A DNA stretch of 12,104 nt from Burkholderiales bacterium (GCA_006227785.1 SBFU01000257.1:1-12104); one strand, 5' to 3'. Counted from the first letter of the stretch, positions 1 to 10,444 are shown. Notes: generated from the sequence alone by a model not told the origin. Numbers and translations are program-made.

Positions 1-2
1 AG

Positions 3-350
3 TTTTCGCGCCGCGAAAAGGACCTGCAGGCCCTGGCCCAGCAGCTGAAGACGGCCTCCGACAAGTTTGAGCGTGAGGCGCCTACCCTCGCCGAAAGTCA
101 ACGCGTGGTGCGCCAACGGCAGCTGATCAACCAGGATCAGGAATTCCAGCGCAAGCAGCGCGAGTTTCAGGAGGATCTGAACCTGCGCAAGAACGAGGAG
201 CTGCAGGCGGTTCTTGAGCGGGCCAACCGGGTCATCAAGCAGATTGCCGAAGCCGAGAAGTACGACCTCGTGATCCAGGAGGCGGTGTACATCAACCCCA
301 GGCACGATATCACCGACAAGGTGCTCACAGCCTTGAACGCCTTGAAGTGA
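3..350 (+). CDS. skp: Skp/OmpH periplasmic chaperone, 3' part (5' end outside window)
   Basis: Skp holds unfolded outer-membrane proteins in the periplasm and passes them to the BAM complex. The open frame runs in from the left edge, so the signal peptide and N-terminus are not visible; 115 residues remain. These form a highly charged, Gln/Glu/Arg/Lys-rich helical stretch typical of the Skp coiled-coil tentacles. They are followed by the family's C-terminal strand region with IAEAEKYDLVIQEAVYINP and a DITDKVLTALN ending. The next gene, lpxD, starts 14 nt after the stop. The skp-lpxD-fabZ-lpxA-lpxB order is conserved in proteobacteria and supports the call. An internal GTG at 105 would give a shorter ORF but is not a real start. 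Identity is inferred from family wording and context. Confidence 0.93.
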   Translation, partial: FSRREKDLQALAQQLKTASDKFEREAPTLAESQRVVRQRQLINQDQEFQRKQREFQEDLNLRKNEELQAVLERANRVIKQIAEAEKYDLVIQEAVYINPRHDITDKVLTALNALK

Positions 351-364
351 CCGGGGGATGCTGA

Positions 365-1417
365 ATGAGCCGGCCACTGGGCGCGATTGTTGATGCCCTC
401 GGTGGCAGGCTTGAAGGTTCGCCAGAGACGCCAGTCAGTCGTCTCGCCCCCATCGCCAGCGCCGGGCCGGATGAAATCGCCTTCGTGGCCCAGGCCCGTT
501 ACGCCGGGCAGATCCAGACCACACGGGCTGGCAGTCTCATCGTGCCACCCGCCTTGGCCGACGCCGCAGCAGGTCGCGGTGCGTGCATCGTCTGCGACGA
601 CCCTTATCTCTACTTCGCACGCCTGAGCCAGTGGTGGCGGGCCCAGCATGACCCGTTGCCCAAGGCTCGGATCGACCCGCTGGCCAGCATCCATCCTGGC
701 GCCGTGCTGGGTTCGGGTGTCGACATCGGACCGTTTGCCGTGATTGGCGAGGGTGTGCACCTCGGCGACGGCGTGCGGATCGGTGCTCACGCCGTGGTGG
801 AGGAGCATGCGCGCATCGGCGAGTTCAGCCGGCTGGGGCCCAGGGTGGTGTTTGGTCGACACTGCGTGCTTGGCGCACGAGGCATCCTGCATCCGGGTGT
901 GGTGGTGGGTGCCGACGGCTTCGGCTTTGCCCCCCACGACGGTGCCTGGGTCAAGATTGAGCAGCTGGGCGCCGTGCGCATCGGTGACGATGTGGAGATC
1001 GGCGCCAACACCTGTATTGATCGTGGTGCGCTGGACGACACGGTCATTGGCGATGGCGTCAAGCTGGACAATCTGATCCAGATCGGTCACAACGTGCAGG
1101 TGGGTGAGCACTCGGCCATGGCCGGGTGTGTGGGAGTGGCTGGCAGCGCCCACATCGGAGCGCGTTGCACCGTCGGCGGAGGGGCCATCGTCCTCGGCCA
1201 CCTGAGCCTGGCAGATGGCGTTCACATCTCGGCCGCTTCCGTTGTCACGCGCTCGATTCGCCAGCCTGGCCAATACACTGGCGTGTTCCCCATCGACGAC
1301 AATGCCGACTGGGAGAAAAACGCAGCATCTCTCAAGCAGCTCAATCGGTTGCGTGAGCGCCTGAAGCTCATTGAGCAGGCGCTTGCGGCCGCACAGATTT
1401 CATCCAAAACGCCATGA
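365..1417 (+). CDS. lpxD: UDP-3-O-(3-hydroxyacyl)glucosamine N-acyltransferase LpxD
   Basis: LpxD is a cytosolic trimer that transfers a 3-hydroxyacyl chain from ACP to the 2-amino group of UDP-3-O-acyl-glucosamine, the third step of lipid A synthesis. The 350-aa product has an N-terminal uridine-binding domain (about 1-100). A long left-handed beta helix of hexapeptide repeats follows (about 105-290; many [IV]G-x4 units), then a C-terminal helix (about 316-345). His242 in QIGHNVQVG aligns with the E. coli catalytic His239, and His279 in LGHL with His276. The ATG at 365 follows a purine/G-rich stretch (CCGGGGGATG). The nearby ATG at 358 is in another frame and closes quickly. The gene ends in a 4-nt ATGA overlap with fabZ. 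Length and motifs match the family, and nothing looks damaged. Confidence 0.97.
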   Translation: MSRPLGAIVDALGGRLEGSPETPVSRLAPIASAGPDEIAFVAQARYAGQIQTTRAGSLIVPPALADAAAGRGACIVCDDPYLYFARLSQWWRAQHDPLPKARIDPLASIHPGAVLGSGVDIGPFAVIGEGVHLGDGVRIGAHAVVEEHARIGEFSRLGPRVVFGRHCVLGARGILHPGVVVGADGFGFAPHDGAWVKIEQLGAVRIGDDVEIGANTCIDRGALDDTVIGDGVKLDNLIQIGHNVQVGEHSAMAGCVGVAGSAHIGARCTVGGGAIVLGHLSLADGVHISAASVVTRSIRQPGQYTGVFPIDDNADWEKNAASLKQLNRLRERLKLIEQALAAAQISSKTP

Positions 1418-1854
1418 TGGACATCCACCAGATTCTCAAGCAACTTCCTCATCGCTACCCGTTCCTTCTGGTGGACCGGGTGCTCGAACTGGAAAAAGGC
1501 AAGCGCATCCTGGCGCTCAAGAACGTCACCATCAACGAGCCCTTCTTCGAGGGCCATTTTCCTCACCGTCCGGTGATGCCGGGGGTGCTGATGCTGGAGG
1601 CCATGGCGCAGGCGGCCGCATTGCTGTCCTTCGAAACCCTGGGCATGGTTCCGGACGAAAAGACCGTCTACTACTTTGCGGGCATCGATGGTGCCCGCTT
1701 CAAGCGCCCGGTCGAGCCTGGTGACCAGCTGCTCATGGATGTCACCCTGGACCGGATGAGGGCCGGCATTTCGAAGTTCAAGGGGGTGGCCCGCGTGGGT
1801 GGAGAGGTGGCCTGCGAGGCCGAGCTCATGTGCACCATGCGGACCGTCGCCTGA
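1414..1854 (+). CDS. fabZ: 3-hydroxyacyl-[ACP] dehydratase FabZ
   Basis: FabZ removes water from 3-hydroxyacyl-ACP to give trans-2-enoyl-ACP in fatty acid elongation. It draws on the same hydroxyacyl-ACP pool that LpxA and LpxD use, so its place between them fits a role in balancing phospholipid and lipid A supply. The 146-aa product is a single hot-dog domain. His48 ([14 protein letters not shown]) and Glu62 (MLEAMAQ) are the expected catalytic pair, and the early [13 protein letters not shown] block is classic FabZ. Translation probably starts at the first of two tandem ATGs (1414), inside the lpxD stop (ATGA). There is no strong Shine-Dalgarno, which suggests coupling to lpxD translation. 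FabA is unlikely given the motif wording and short length. Confidence 0.97.
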   Translation: MMDIHQILKQLPHRYPFLLVDRVLELEKGKRILALKNVTINEPFFEGHFPHRPVMPGVLMLEAMAQAAALLSFETLGMVPDEKTVYYFAGIDGARFKRPVEPGDQLLMDVTLDRMRAGISKFKGVARVGGEVACEAELMCTMRTVA

Positions 1855-1855
1855 A

Positions 1856-1862
1856 AGAGAGG
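1856..1862 (+). promoter_or_regulatory. lpxA ribosome binding site that decides the start
   Basis: AGAGAGG lies 5 nt before the ATG at 1868 and just after the fabZ stop. It favours ATG 1868 over the in-frame extension back to 1799. The resulting N-terminus ([12 protein letters not shown]) also matches LpxA proteins. Confidence 0.7.
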
Positions 1863-1867
1863 TGGGT

Positions 1868-2662
1868 ATGGCCAATATCCATCCCACGGCGCTTGTTGAC
1901 CCGGCGGCCGAGATTGACAGCTCTGTCACCATCGGCCCCTATACCGTCATCGGTCCGCATGTCCGGATCGGTGCGGGCACCAGCGTTGCCGCGCATTGCG
2001 TGATCGAGGGTCACACGACCATCGGGCGTGACAACCGGATCTTCCAGTTCAATTCGCTGGGCGCCATTCCGCAGGACAAGAAGTACGGTGGTGAGCCCTG
2101 TGAGCTCCACATCGGTGACCGCAACACCATTCGAGAATTCTGCACATTCAACATCGGATCACCGGGTGACCTTGGCAAGACTGTTCTGGGCAATGACAAC
2201 TGGATCATGGCCTATGTGCATCTGGCACACGATTGTGTTGTCGGCGACCACACCATCTTCGCCAACAATGCGGCCTTGGCAGGGCATGTGCATGTGGGTG
2301 ACTGGGTGGTCCTGGGCGGCTTTTCAGCCTTGCACCAGTTTGTCCGCATCGGCGCCCATGCCATGACGGCCATGTGTTCGATGGTGGTGGCCGACGTGCC
2401 GCCCTTTGTCAAATGCCAGGGGCAGCCTGCAGCCGGGCGCACCATGAACTTCGAAGGATTGCGCAGGCGTGGTTTCTCGGCCGAGCGTCTGGCGGTCGTC
2501 AAACGCATGCACAAGGCCCTGTACCGTGAAGACCTGACCCTGGAACAGGCCCGCGAACGCATTGCCGGGCTGGCCGATGGACTTCCGGAGGCAGGCCAGG
2601 ACGTGCAGCTCATGCTGGACTTCCTGGCGGGTGTGTCACCTCAGCGCGGCATCGTACGTTGA
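1868..2662 (+). CDS. lpxA: UDP-N-acetylglucosamine O-acyltransferase LpxA
   Basis: LpxA transfers a 3-hydroxyacyl chain from ACP to the 3-OH of UDP-GlcNAc, the first step of lipid A synthesis, as a soluble trimer. The product is 264 aa (E. coli 262): a hexapeptide-repeat beta helix (about 1-185) and a helical C-terminal domain with the [10 protein letters not shown] block near 195-204. His118 and His121 in YVHLAHD align with E. coli His122 and His125, the latter catalytic. His140 and His156 (ALHQF) match His144 and His160. Met169 falls at the chain-length ruler position (E. coli Gly173, P. aeruginosa Met169), suggesting C10 chains. The region matching E. coli IHRGT reads FNIGSP. The ATG at 1868 has an AGAGAGG ribosome site 5 nt upstream. 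The frame is open back to 1799, but that part overlaps fabZ. Confidence 0.97.
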   Translation: MANIHPTALVDPAAEIDSSVTIGPYTVIGPHVRIGAGTSVAAHCVIEGHTTIGRDNRIFQFNSLGAIPQDKKYGGEPCELHIGDRNTIREFCTFNIGSPGDLGKTVLGNDNWIMAYVHLAHDCVVGDHTIFANNAALAGHVHVGDWVVLGGFSALHQFVRIGAHAMTAMCSMVVADVPPFVKCQGQPAAGRTMNFEGLRRRGFSAERLAVVKRMHKALYREDLTLEQARERIAGLADGLPEAGQDVQLMLDFLAGVSPQRGIVR

Positions 2663-3813
2663 TGCCGGCATCAGAGGCTCCCCTCCTTGCCCTTGTGGCC
2701 GGGGAGGCTTCGGGTGACCTGCTCGCTGGCATGCTGGTGCAGGGTTTGCGCCAGCGTTGGCCCAGGCTCAGGGCGGTGGGCATCGGAGGACCTCAGATGG
2801 CTGCCGCTGGCTTTGAAGCCTGGTGGCCCAGCGACCGGCTGGCGGTGCGAGGCTATGTCGAGGTCCTGCCGAGGTTGCGCGAGCTGCTGCGCATTCGCCG
2901 TCAGTTGGGCGACCGCCTTCTGCAGACGGACCGGCCTGATGTGTTCATCGGTGTGGATGCACCCGACTTCAACCTCGACCTCGAGGCGCGTCTGAGGCAG
3001 AGCGGAGTTCCTACGGTGCATTTCGTCTGTCCCTCCATCTGGGCGTGGAGGGCCAGCAAAGCGGTCAAGCTCATGCAGGCCGCCGATCATGTTTTGTGCC
3101 TGTTTCCGTTTGAACCCGAACTGCTGGCCCGGCACGGAATTGCTGCCACCTATGTCGGCCATCCGTTGGCATCGGTGATCCCGGCGGAGCCCGACCGCTC
3201 GGGCGCCCGATCCCGGCTGGGTCTGCCACCCACCGGTGAGGTCGTGGCCATTCTTCCCGGCAGTCGTGCCTCCGAGATTCAGTACCTCGGCGAGCGCTTT
3301 CTGCAGGCGGCGGCCCTGATGCGCAAGGCCCGTCCCGGGCTGCGCTTCGTATTGCCTGCAATCCCCTCGCTCAAACCGCGAGTGGACGCTTTGGTGGCGC
3401 GGCTTGACCTGGGCCATGTGTTGACTGTGGTGGCCGGACAGTCACATGATGCGCTGGCTGCCTGCGATGTGACCCTGATCGCCAGCGGGACCGCCACGCT
3501 GGAGGCTGCACTGTTCAAGCGGCCGATGGTGATCGCCTACAACATGCACTGGTTGTCATGGCAGATGATGCGGCGCAAGCATCTGCAGCCCTGGGTGGGC
3601 TTGCCGAATATTCTGGCCGGCGAATTCCTCGTGCCCGAACTGATCCAGGAAGCGGCAACGCCCGCAGCTCTGGCGCAGGCGACGTTGGCCTGGCTGGACC
3701 AGCCTGCGAGAATGCGTGCCGTAACGAGCCGTTTTGCTGAACTGCACCGCGACCTGCATCGCGACACCGTACAACTGGCCACCGATGCGATCGAAAAAAT
3801 TCTTGCAGGCTGA
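2662..3813 (+). CDS. lpxB: Lipid-A-disaccharide synthase LpxB
   Basis: LpxB (glycosyltransferase family 19) joins UDP-2,3-diacylglucosamine and lipid X to make the lipid A disaccharide at the inner face of the cytoplasmic membrane. The 383-aa product matches the E. coli length (382). Visible family blocks are [12 protein letters not shown] (12-23), GVDAPDFN (97-104, with Asp99 aligning with the conserved E. coli Asp98), [10 protein letters not shown] (121-130), YVGHPL (164-169), LPGSRASEI (198-206) and [11 protein letters not shown] (274-284). After the last come an aromatic MHWLSWQMM patch and a VGLPNILAG motif. I chose ATG 2662, which shares one base with the lpxA stop (TGATG). A TTG at 2659 would add only one residue. 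The 3' end overlaps rnhB by 29 nt. Confidence 0.97.
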   Translation: MPASEAPLLALVAGEASGDLLAGMLVQGLRQRWPRLRAVGIGGPQMAAAGFEAWWPSDRLAVRGYVEVLPRLRELLRIRRQLGDRLLQTDRPDVFIGVDAPDFNLDLEARLRQSGVPTVHFVCPSIWAWRASKAVKLMQAADHVLCLFPFEPELLARHGIAATYVGHPLASVIPAEPDRSGARSRLGLPPTGEVVAILPGSRASEIQYLGERFLQAAALMRKARPGLRFVLPAIPSLKPRVDALVARLDLGHVLTVVAGQSHDALAACDVTLIASGTATLEAALFKRPMVIAYNMHWLSWQMMRRKHLQPWVGLPNILAGEFLVPELIQEAATPAALAQATLAWLDQPARMRAVTSRFAELHRDLHRDTVQLATDAIEKILAG

Positions 3814-4414
3814 GCAGACCCGGTTTGCCTGGGACGTGCAGGGTCTCGTCGCGGGCGTGGACGAGGCCGGCCGGGGGCCGCTGGCGGGGCCTGTGGTGGC
3901 AGCCGCGGTCATTCTGGACGAACTGGCGCCCATCCGTGGCCTGGCCGATTCCAAGAAGCTGACATCCCGTCAGCGTGAACGACTGTACGACGAGATCCGG
4001 GCCAAGGCCCTGTGCTGCAGTGTCGCCCAGGCTTCGGTCGAGGAGATCGATGCCCTGAACATCCTGCAGGCGACCCTGCTGGCCATGCGCCGTGCCGTGC
4101 ATGGCTTGCGGCTCAAACCGGGCAAGGTGCTTGTGGATGGCAATCGCCTGCCGCCGCTGGATGTGCTGTCCGAGGCGGTTGTTGGGGGAGACGCAAAAGT
4201 ACCGGCCATTTCGGCTGCGTCCATTCTGGCCAAGGTGACGCGCGACAGGCTGCTGCAGGACTTGCATCTTCGTCACCCGGAATACGGGTTCGACCGGCAC
4301 AAGGGGTATGGAACAGCCCAGCACCTGGCTGCCTTGCGGCGAATGGGGCCCTTGCCGGATCACAGGCGATCGTTTGCACCGGTGGCGCAGTTGCTGGAGC
4401 AGTCCGCGACATGA
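3785..4414 (+). CDS. rnhB: Ribonuclease HII
   Basis: RNase HII cuts RNA in RNA-DNA hybrids and starts removal of single ribonucleotides from DNA. With the ATG at 3785 the product is 209 aa (E. coli 198). The expected acidic site is complete: Asp26-Glu27 in [19 protein letters not shown], Asp118 in LVDGN and Asp136 in VVGGD. The [12 protein letters not shown] block (143-154), [14 protein letters not shown] (164-177) and HRRSF (193-197) also fit. Its first 29 nt overlap the end of lpxB in another frame, and no strong ribosome site is visible, so coupling to lpxB is likely. Frame-open sequence back to 3734 is probably not translated. Position after lpxB is the same as in E. coli. It ends in an ATGA overlap with the next gene. 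Confidence 0.96.
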   Translation: MRSKKFLQAEQTRFAWDVQGLVAGVDEAGRGPLAGPVVAAAVILDELAPIRGLADSKKLTSRQRERLYDEIRAKALCCSVAQASVEEIDALNILQATLLAMRRAVHGLRLKPGKVLVDGNRLPPLDVLSEAVVGGDAKVPAISAASILAKVTRDRLLQDLHLRHPEYGFDRHKGYGTAQHLAALRRMGPLPDHRRSFAPVAQLLEQSAT

Positions 4415-5193
4415 GCGAAGTTCAGTTCATCCAGTCGCGCGAAAACCCGCTGATCAAGCGCATGCGTCTGCTGGCGCAGGACAACACGGCTTACCGCAAG
4501 GTGGGTCAGGTTTGGCTTGAGGGCGATCATCTTTGCCAGGCACTTCTGTCACGGGGTGGGCGCCCCTTGCGTGCCGTCTTCACCGAAGCGGGCTGGCAGC
4601 GCGCAAGCCCGGAGCTGCGTGAGGCTGACGCTTTGCCAGTGATCGTGCCACAGGCCCTGATGTCGTGGGCAAGCGGTCTCGAATCGGCGGCAGACATGGG
4701 GTTCTTTGTTCAGCTGCCGGCATCAGGCGAGCTGTGGTCCGGGGTGCCCACTGTGGTGCTTGACCGCCTGCAGGACGCAGGCAATGTGGGCTCGGTGCTG
4801 CGCAGTTCCGCTGCTTTCGGTTTTCGGCAGGTGGTGGCCATCAAGGGAACGGCAGCGTTGTGGTCTCCGAAGGTGCTCAGGTCTGCGATGGGTGCCCATT
4901 TCGGTCTGCACCTGTCCGAGGGTCATGCGCCGGCCGATCTTGGTGCCTTGAAAGTACCGCTGGTGATCACCAGCTCGCACCGAGGTCAATGGCTTCAGGA
5001 GGCCGATTTGCCGTCGCCTTGTGCCTGGGTGCTGGGGCATGAGGGACAGGGTGTCGGGCAGGACCTTGAGTCCATGGCCCAGCTGGCTGTGCGCATCGCG
5101 CAGCCGGGGGGTGAAGAGTCGCTGAACGTGGCTGCCGCTGCGGCGATTTGCCTCCACGCCAGTGCCGTGTCTGCGAGGCTGGCGCGCGGCTGA
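4411..5193 (+). CDS. SpoU/TrmH-family RNA 2'-O-methyltransferase
   Basis: This 260-aa protein is predicted to transfer a methyl group from S-adenosylmethionine to a ribose 2'-OH in rRNA or tRNA. It has an N-terminal substrate-binding domain (about 8-105, starting [13 protein letters not shown]) and a C-terminal SPOUT knot domain. The knot motifs are visible: [21 protein letters not shown] (117-137, with Asn125 and Arg131), [10 protein letters not shown] (206-215) and [18 protein letters not shown] (229-246). Motif 3 has Ala-Gln where many relatives have Pro-Met. The family has many branches (RlmB, TrmH, TsnR types), and the target base cannot be named from sequence alone. The ATG at 4411 overlaps the rnhB stop (ATGA) and has GGAG at 4396-4399, somewhat far upstream. 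An in-frame extension to 4012 lies wholly over rnhB and is rejected. Confidence 0.93.
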   Translation: MSEVQFIQSRENPLIKRMRLLAQDNTAYRKVGQVWLEGDHLCQALLSRGGRPLRAVFTEAGWQRASPELREADALPVIVPQALMSWASGLESAADMGFFVQLPASGELWSGVPTVVLDRLQDAGNVGSVLRSSAAFGFRQVVAIKGTAALWSPKVLRSAMGAHFGLHLSEGHAPADLGALKVPLVITSSHRGQWLQEADLPSPCAWVLGHEGQGVGQDLESMAQLAVRIAQPGGEESLNVAAAAAICLHASAVSARLARG

Positions 5194-5244
5194 CGTATGG
5201 CTCCACCAAGGGGGTTCGGCAGGGGAATGCAGGCGGTCGCGGGG

Positions 5245-5250
5245 TATAAT
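5245..5250 (+). promoter_or_regulatory. Likely sigma70 -10 box for carA
   Basis: TATAAT is a perfect consensus -10 hexamer, preceded by GGGG and followed by an AT-rich TTGAAGGTTTAA stretch inside otherwise GC-rich DNA. No good -35 is present at 16-18 nt spacing (GGGGAA or nearby), and there is no TGn extended -10. Recognition may therefore need an activator, or the promoter may be of the weak -35 type. It is the only good -10 in the gap before carA. Confidence 0.55.
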
Positions 5251-5353
5251 TTGAAGGTTTAACCGCAATCGGCGCTGCCCACAGGCGCCCGCCACGGCAA
5301 AGGCCATCGGCCGCTTGCATTTCCCGTTTGACCGGCCAACCGGTTCACCGGGT

Positions 5354-5377
5354 GTCATGGTCCGGCATGGCCGTGAC
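5354..5377 (+). repeat. Stem-loop in the carA leader
   Basis: GTCATGGTC (5354-5362) can pair with GGCCGTGAC (5369-5377) over 9 positions, two of them G-U, around a 6-nt loop CGGCAT. No T-run follows, so it is not a terminator. It lies about 46 nt upstream of the carA start. Its role is unknown. Confidence 0.45.
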
Positions 5378-5413
5378 AAGCCCCGGCGGGCGTGGGTGCG
5401 CGCATCAACTTCT

Positions 5414-5417
5414 GGAG
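5414..5417 (+). promoter_or_regulatory. carA ribosome binding site that decides the GTG start
   Basis: GGAG lies 6 nt before the GTG at 5424. It supports that GTG over the in-frame ATG at 5367, which lacks a good Shine-Dalgarno and would begin inside the leader stem-loop. Confidence 0.7.
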
Positions 5418-5423
5418 ATTTCC

Positions 5424-6584
5424 GTGCTGCCCGTCCACCCGAAAGCCATACTAGCGCTCGCAGACGGCACGGTCTTTACCGGCATTTCCATCGGTGCCAC
5501 TGGCCAGACCACCGGCGAGGTGGTGTTCAACACCTCCATCACCGGCTACCAGGAAATCCTCACCGATCCGAGCTACTGCCAACAGATCGTCACGCTCACG
5601 TACCCCCACATCGGCAACACCGGTGTCAACCGTGAAGACGTGGAGGCCGACCGCATTCATGCGGCTGGACTGATCATCAAAGACCTGCCACTGCTGACTT
5701 CCAACTTCCGATGTGAAGAAACCCTGACGGCGTATCTGCAGCGCGAGGGGACGGTCGCGATCGCCGACCTTGATACCCGTGCCCTGACCCGTTTGCTGCG
5801 CACCAAGGGCGCACAGAACGGTTGTCTTCTGGCCCTGGCACCGGGTGAGCCGCTGACCGATGCCCACCGTGTCCAGGCACTGGCTGCAGCTCGGAGTGCT
5901 CCGAGCATGGCAGGTCAGGACCTGGCCCAGGTGGTCTCCAGTGCGGAGCCCTACCCGTGGACCCAGACCGAGTGGCAGCTGGGCTTTGGCTACGGTGAGC
6001 AGATCGCGCCCAAGTTTCACGTCGTCGCCTACGACTTCGGTGTCAAGAAGAACATTCTGCGCATGCTGGCCGAGCGCGGATGCAAGATCACGGTGGTTCC
6101 GGCCAAGACACTGGCCGCCGACGTGTTCAAGCTCAAACCCAACGGCGTGTTCCTGTCCAACGGGCCAGGCGATCCGGAGCCTTGCGATTACGCGATTGCC
6201 GCGGCGCGCGAGATCATTGACAGCGGTCTGCCGACCTTTGGCATCTGTCTGGGCCACCAGATCATGGCGCTGGCCAGTGGCGCCAGGACCTTCAAGATGA
6301 AATTCGGTCATCACGGTGCCAACCACCCGGTCAAGGACCTGGATTCAGGCCGGGTGAGCATCACCAGCCAGAACCATGGTTTTGCGGTGGATGAAAAAAG
6401 CCTGCCTCCCAACCTGCGGGCCACCCATGTCAGTCTGTTCGATGGCACGCTGCAGGGCTTGGCGCGGACCGACAAACCGGCCTTCTGCTTCCAGGGGCAT
6501 CCTGAAGCGTCGCCCGGTCCGCACGACATCGGCTACCTGTTCGATCGTTTCATCGGCCTGATGCAGGAGCGCGCCAGCGCCTGA
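5424..6584 (+). CDS. carA: Carbamoyl-phosphate synthase small (glutaminase) subunit
   Basis: CarA hydrolyses glutamine and channels ammonia to CarB for carbamoyl phosphate, which feeds arginine and pyrimidine synthesis. The product is 386 aa from a GTG start (E. coli 382). The N-terminal CPSase small-chain domain (about 7-140) shows [19 protein letters not shown] and TYPHIGNTG. The class I glutamine amidotransferase domain (about 198-380) shows [13 protein letters not shown] and GICLGHQ, with the nucleophile at Cys275. His359 and Glu361 in [11 protein letters not shown] complete the triad. The GTG at 5424 sits 6 nt after GGAG and gives an N-terminus like related proteins (MLP then ILALADG). 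An alternative ATG at 5367 would add 19 residues. The downstream small ORF begins 16 nt after the stop, so they are probably cotranscribed. Confidence 0.97.
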   Translation: MLPVHPKAILALADGTVFTGISIGATGQTTGEVVFNTSITGYQEILTDPSYCQQIVTLTYPHIGNTGVNREDVEADRIHAAGLIIKDLPLLTSNFRCEETLTAYLQREGTVAIADLDTRALTRLLRTKGAQNGCLLALAPGEPLTDAHRVQALAAARSAPSMAGQDLAQVVSSAEPYPWTQTEWQLGFGYGEQIAPKFHVVAYDFGVKKNILRMLAERGCKITVVPAKTLAADVFKLKPNGVFLSNGPGDPEPCDYAIAAAREIIDSGLPTFGICLGHQIMALASGARTFKMKFGHHGANHPVKDLDSGRVSITSQNHGFAVDEKSLPPNLRATHVSLFDGTLQGLARTDKPAFCFQGHPEASPGPHDIGYLFDRFIGLMQERASA

Positions 6585-6600
6585 CCCACGGAGCCTGCCC

Positions 6601-6963
6601 ATGAAGCTCTTCAGTTTTCCTGTCTTTGCTGTCGAGAAGGCCATCGCCAAGCGGATGCTCACGCTGGACCCGCCTCACAAGGACTGGTTCGCTCAGCGTT
6701 GGGCGCAAAAGCCTTATCGCAAGGCCTTCATCGAAAACAAGGCCATGCCGCTGGTGACGCTGCTGGCCAAAGGCAAGTCCTGGGATGACGAGACCTTCAA
6801 CGCCGAGATGACGGCGTGGGACGCTTCTTTCTATCCCGCAGAGATAGAGGTGCTGCGACCCATCATCGAAGGTGACGGGCTCCTGCAGCTGATGCAGAAG
6901 AACGTGCCCGCCGAGCGCATTCAGGCGCTGCTCAACAAACTGGAAACCCAGCGCCAGGCCTGA
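6601..6963 (+). CDS. Unrecognised 120-aa protein between carA and carB
   Basis: I do not recognise the family. The product is a small, probably cytosolic, mostly helical protein, with no clear signal peptide, long hydrophobic segment, or metal-binding Cys/His cluster. It is rich in Lys/Glu and aromatic residues. Notable stretches are [17 protein letters not shown] (27-43), [20 protein letters not shown] (60-79) and a charged C-terminal helix, [18 protein letters not shown] ribosome site GGAG (6590-6593) lies 7 nt before the ATG, and codon use resembles its neighbours, so I judge it a real gene. It follows carA by 16 nt and precedes carB by 34 nt on the same strand, implying one transcript. 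A role in carbamoyl phosphate metabolism is only a guess from position. From memory, pseudomonads also carry an ORF between carA and carB, but of a transporter type unlike this protein. Confidence 0.83.
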   Translation: MKLFSFPVFAVEKAIAKRMLTLDPPHKDWFAQRWAQKPYRKAFIENKAMPLVTLLAKGKSWDDETFNAEMTAWDASFYPAEIEVLRPIIEGDGLLQLMQKNVPAERIQALLNKLETQRQA

Positions 6964-6997
6964 GCCGGACCTGCCGCCAAGACACACAAGCGAATCC

Positions 6998-10282
<3,285 letters not shown>

Positions 10283-10349
10283 TGCAACCGGATGCCCGGA
10301 CATACAGGGCAATCCCTGAGCCCTGACCACCTGTTGCCCCCTTTTTTCA

Positions 10350-10362
10350 GGGCATAATGCCC
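10350..10362. repeat. Perfect 13-bp palindrome over the greA -10
   Basis: GGGCAT and ATGCCC are exact inverted repeats around one A. The palindrome covers the putative -10. It could be a dimer binding site (operator) or chance in GC-rich DNA; no known operator consensus was matched. Confidence 0.35.
10353..10358 (+). promoter_or_regulatory. Putative -10 box for greA
   Basis: CATAAT differs from the consensus by one base and lies 86 nt before the greA ATG, in a locally AT-rich patch of a GC-rich gap. The best -35 at usable spacing is CTGTTG (10331-10336, 16-nt spacer), a poor match. The box is centred in the palindrome GGGCATAATGCCC (10350-10362). If used, transcription would start near A10365. 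Confidence 0.42.
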
Positions 10363-10368
10363 CCAACG

Positions 10369-10405
10369 AAGCCGCCGACCGGAAACGATCGGCGGTTTGC
10401 TTTTT
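10369..10405 (+). terminator. Intrinsic terminator inside the likely greA leader
   Basis: The outer stem is AA plus GCCGCCGA (10369-10378) pairing with TCGGCGGT plus TT (10389-10398), a 10-bp stem with one G-U. Above a C-A mismatch two more C-G pairs close a GAAA tetraloop (10382-10385). After GC comes a run of five T (10401-10405). This is a good rho-independent terminator. It could end carAB transcripts read through from carB. If the -10 at 10353-10358 is active it would also stop most greA transcripts after about 40 nt, like GraL in E. coli. Confidence 0.78.
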
Positions 10406-10444
10406 GTCGCGGCGCCCTTGCGCCACAGCTAGCGGAGACGACCC

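Larger units (their letters stand above)
5194..5423 (+). other. Intergenic region with carA promoter and structured leader
   Basis: This is the longest non-coding gap, at 230 nt. It contains a TATAAT box (5245-5250) and, downstream of it, several inverted repeats: GGCGC/GCGCC (5271-5275 and 5285-5289), ACCGG/CCGGT (5331-5344) and a 9-bp stem at 5354-5377. No stem is followed by a T-run, so I see no intrinsic terminator either for the upstream operon or as an attenuator. If transcription starts near 5257 the carA leader is about 165 nt long. No convincing leader peptide was found. Confidence 0.6.
10283..10444 (+). other. carB-greA intergenic region with promoter and terminator-like elements
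   Basis: This 162-nt gap is dense in short dyads. CAGGG/CCCTG forms a 5-bp, 4-nt-loop hairpin at 10305-10318. GCCCTGA (10320-10326) is the inverse of TCAGGGC (10347-10353). A perfect 13-bp palindrome sits at 10350-10362, and a strong terminator-like hairpin at 10369-10405. The greA ribosome site GGAG is at 10434-10437, 7 nt before the ATG. The overlapping dyads could form alternative structures, but which ones form cannot be judged by eye. Confidence 0.6.

Noticed and set aside
167..1273. Long minus-strand ORF (368 codons) opposite skp and lpxD
   Set aside because: It is an antisense shadow of a well-supported gene in high-GC DNA; its product is low in structure, rich in His/Asp/Gly/Arg, and resembles no family.
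3734..3784. Earlier rnhB start inside lpxB
   Set aside because: It would add 17 Cys/Thr-rich residues not seen in RNase HII; ATG 3785 gives near-normal length.
4012..4410. N-terminal extension of the SpoU methyltransferase
   Set aside because: The extension overlaps rnhB in another frame, and the family starts at about the SRENPLIK block near ATG 4411.
5367..5423. Earlier in-frame ATG for carA
   Set aside because: It has no good ribosome site, begins inside a stem-loop and adds 19 atypical residues; GTG 5424 has GGAG at the right distance.
5315..5635. Possible leader peptide or overlapping ORF before carA
   Set aside because: It begins with TTG, lacks a ribosome site, runs more than 200 nt into carA out of frame, and has no pyrimidine-control features of a leader peptide.
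10305..10318. CAGGG/CCCTG hairpin as the carB terminator
   Set aside because: The stem has only 5 bp and the next T-run is more than 20 nt away; the hairpin at 10369-10405 is a far better terminator.
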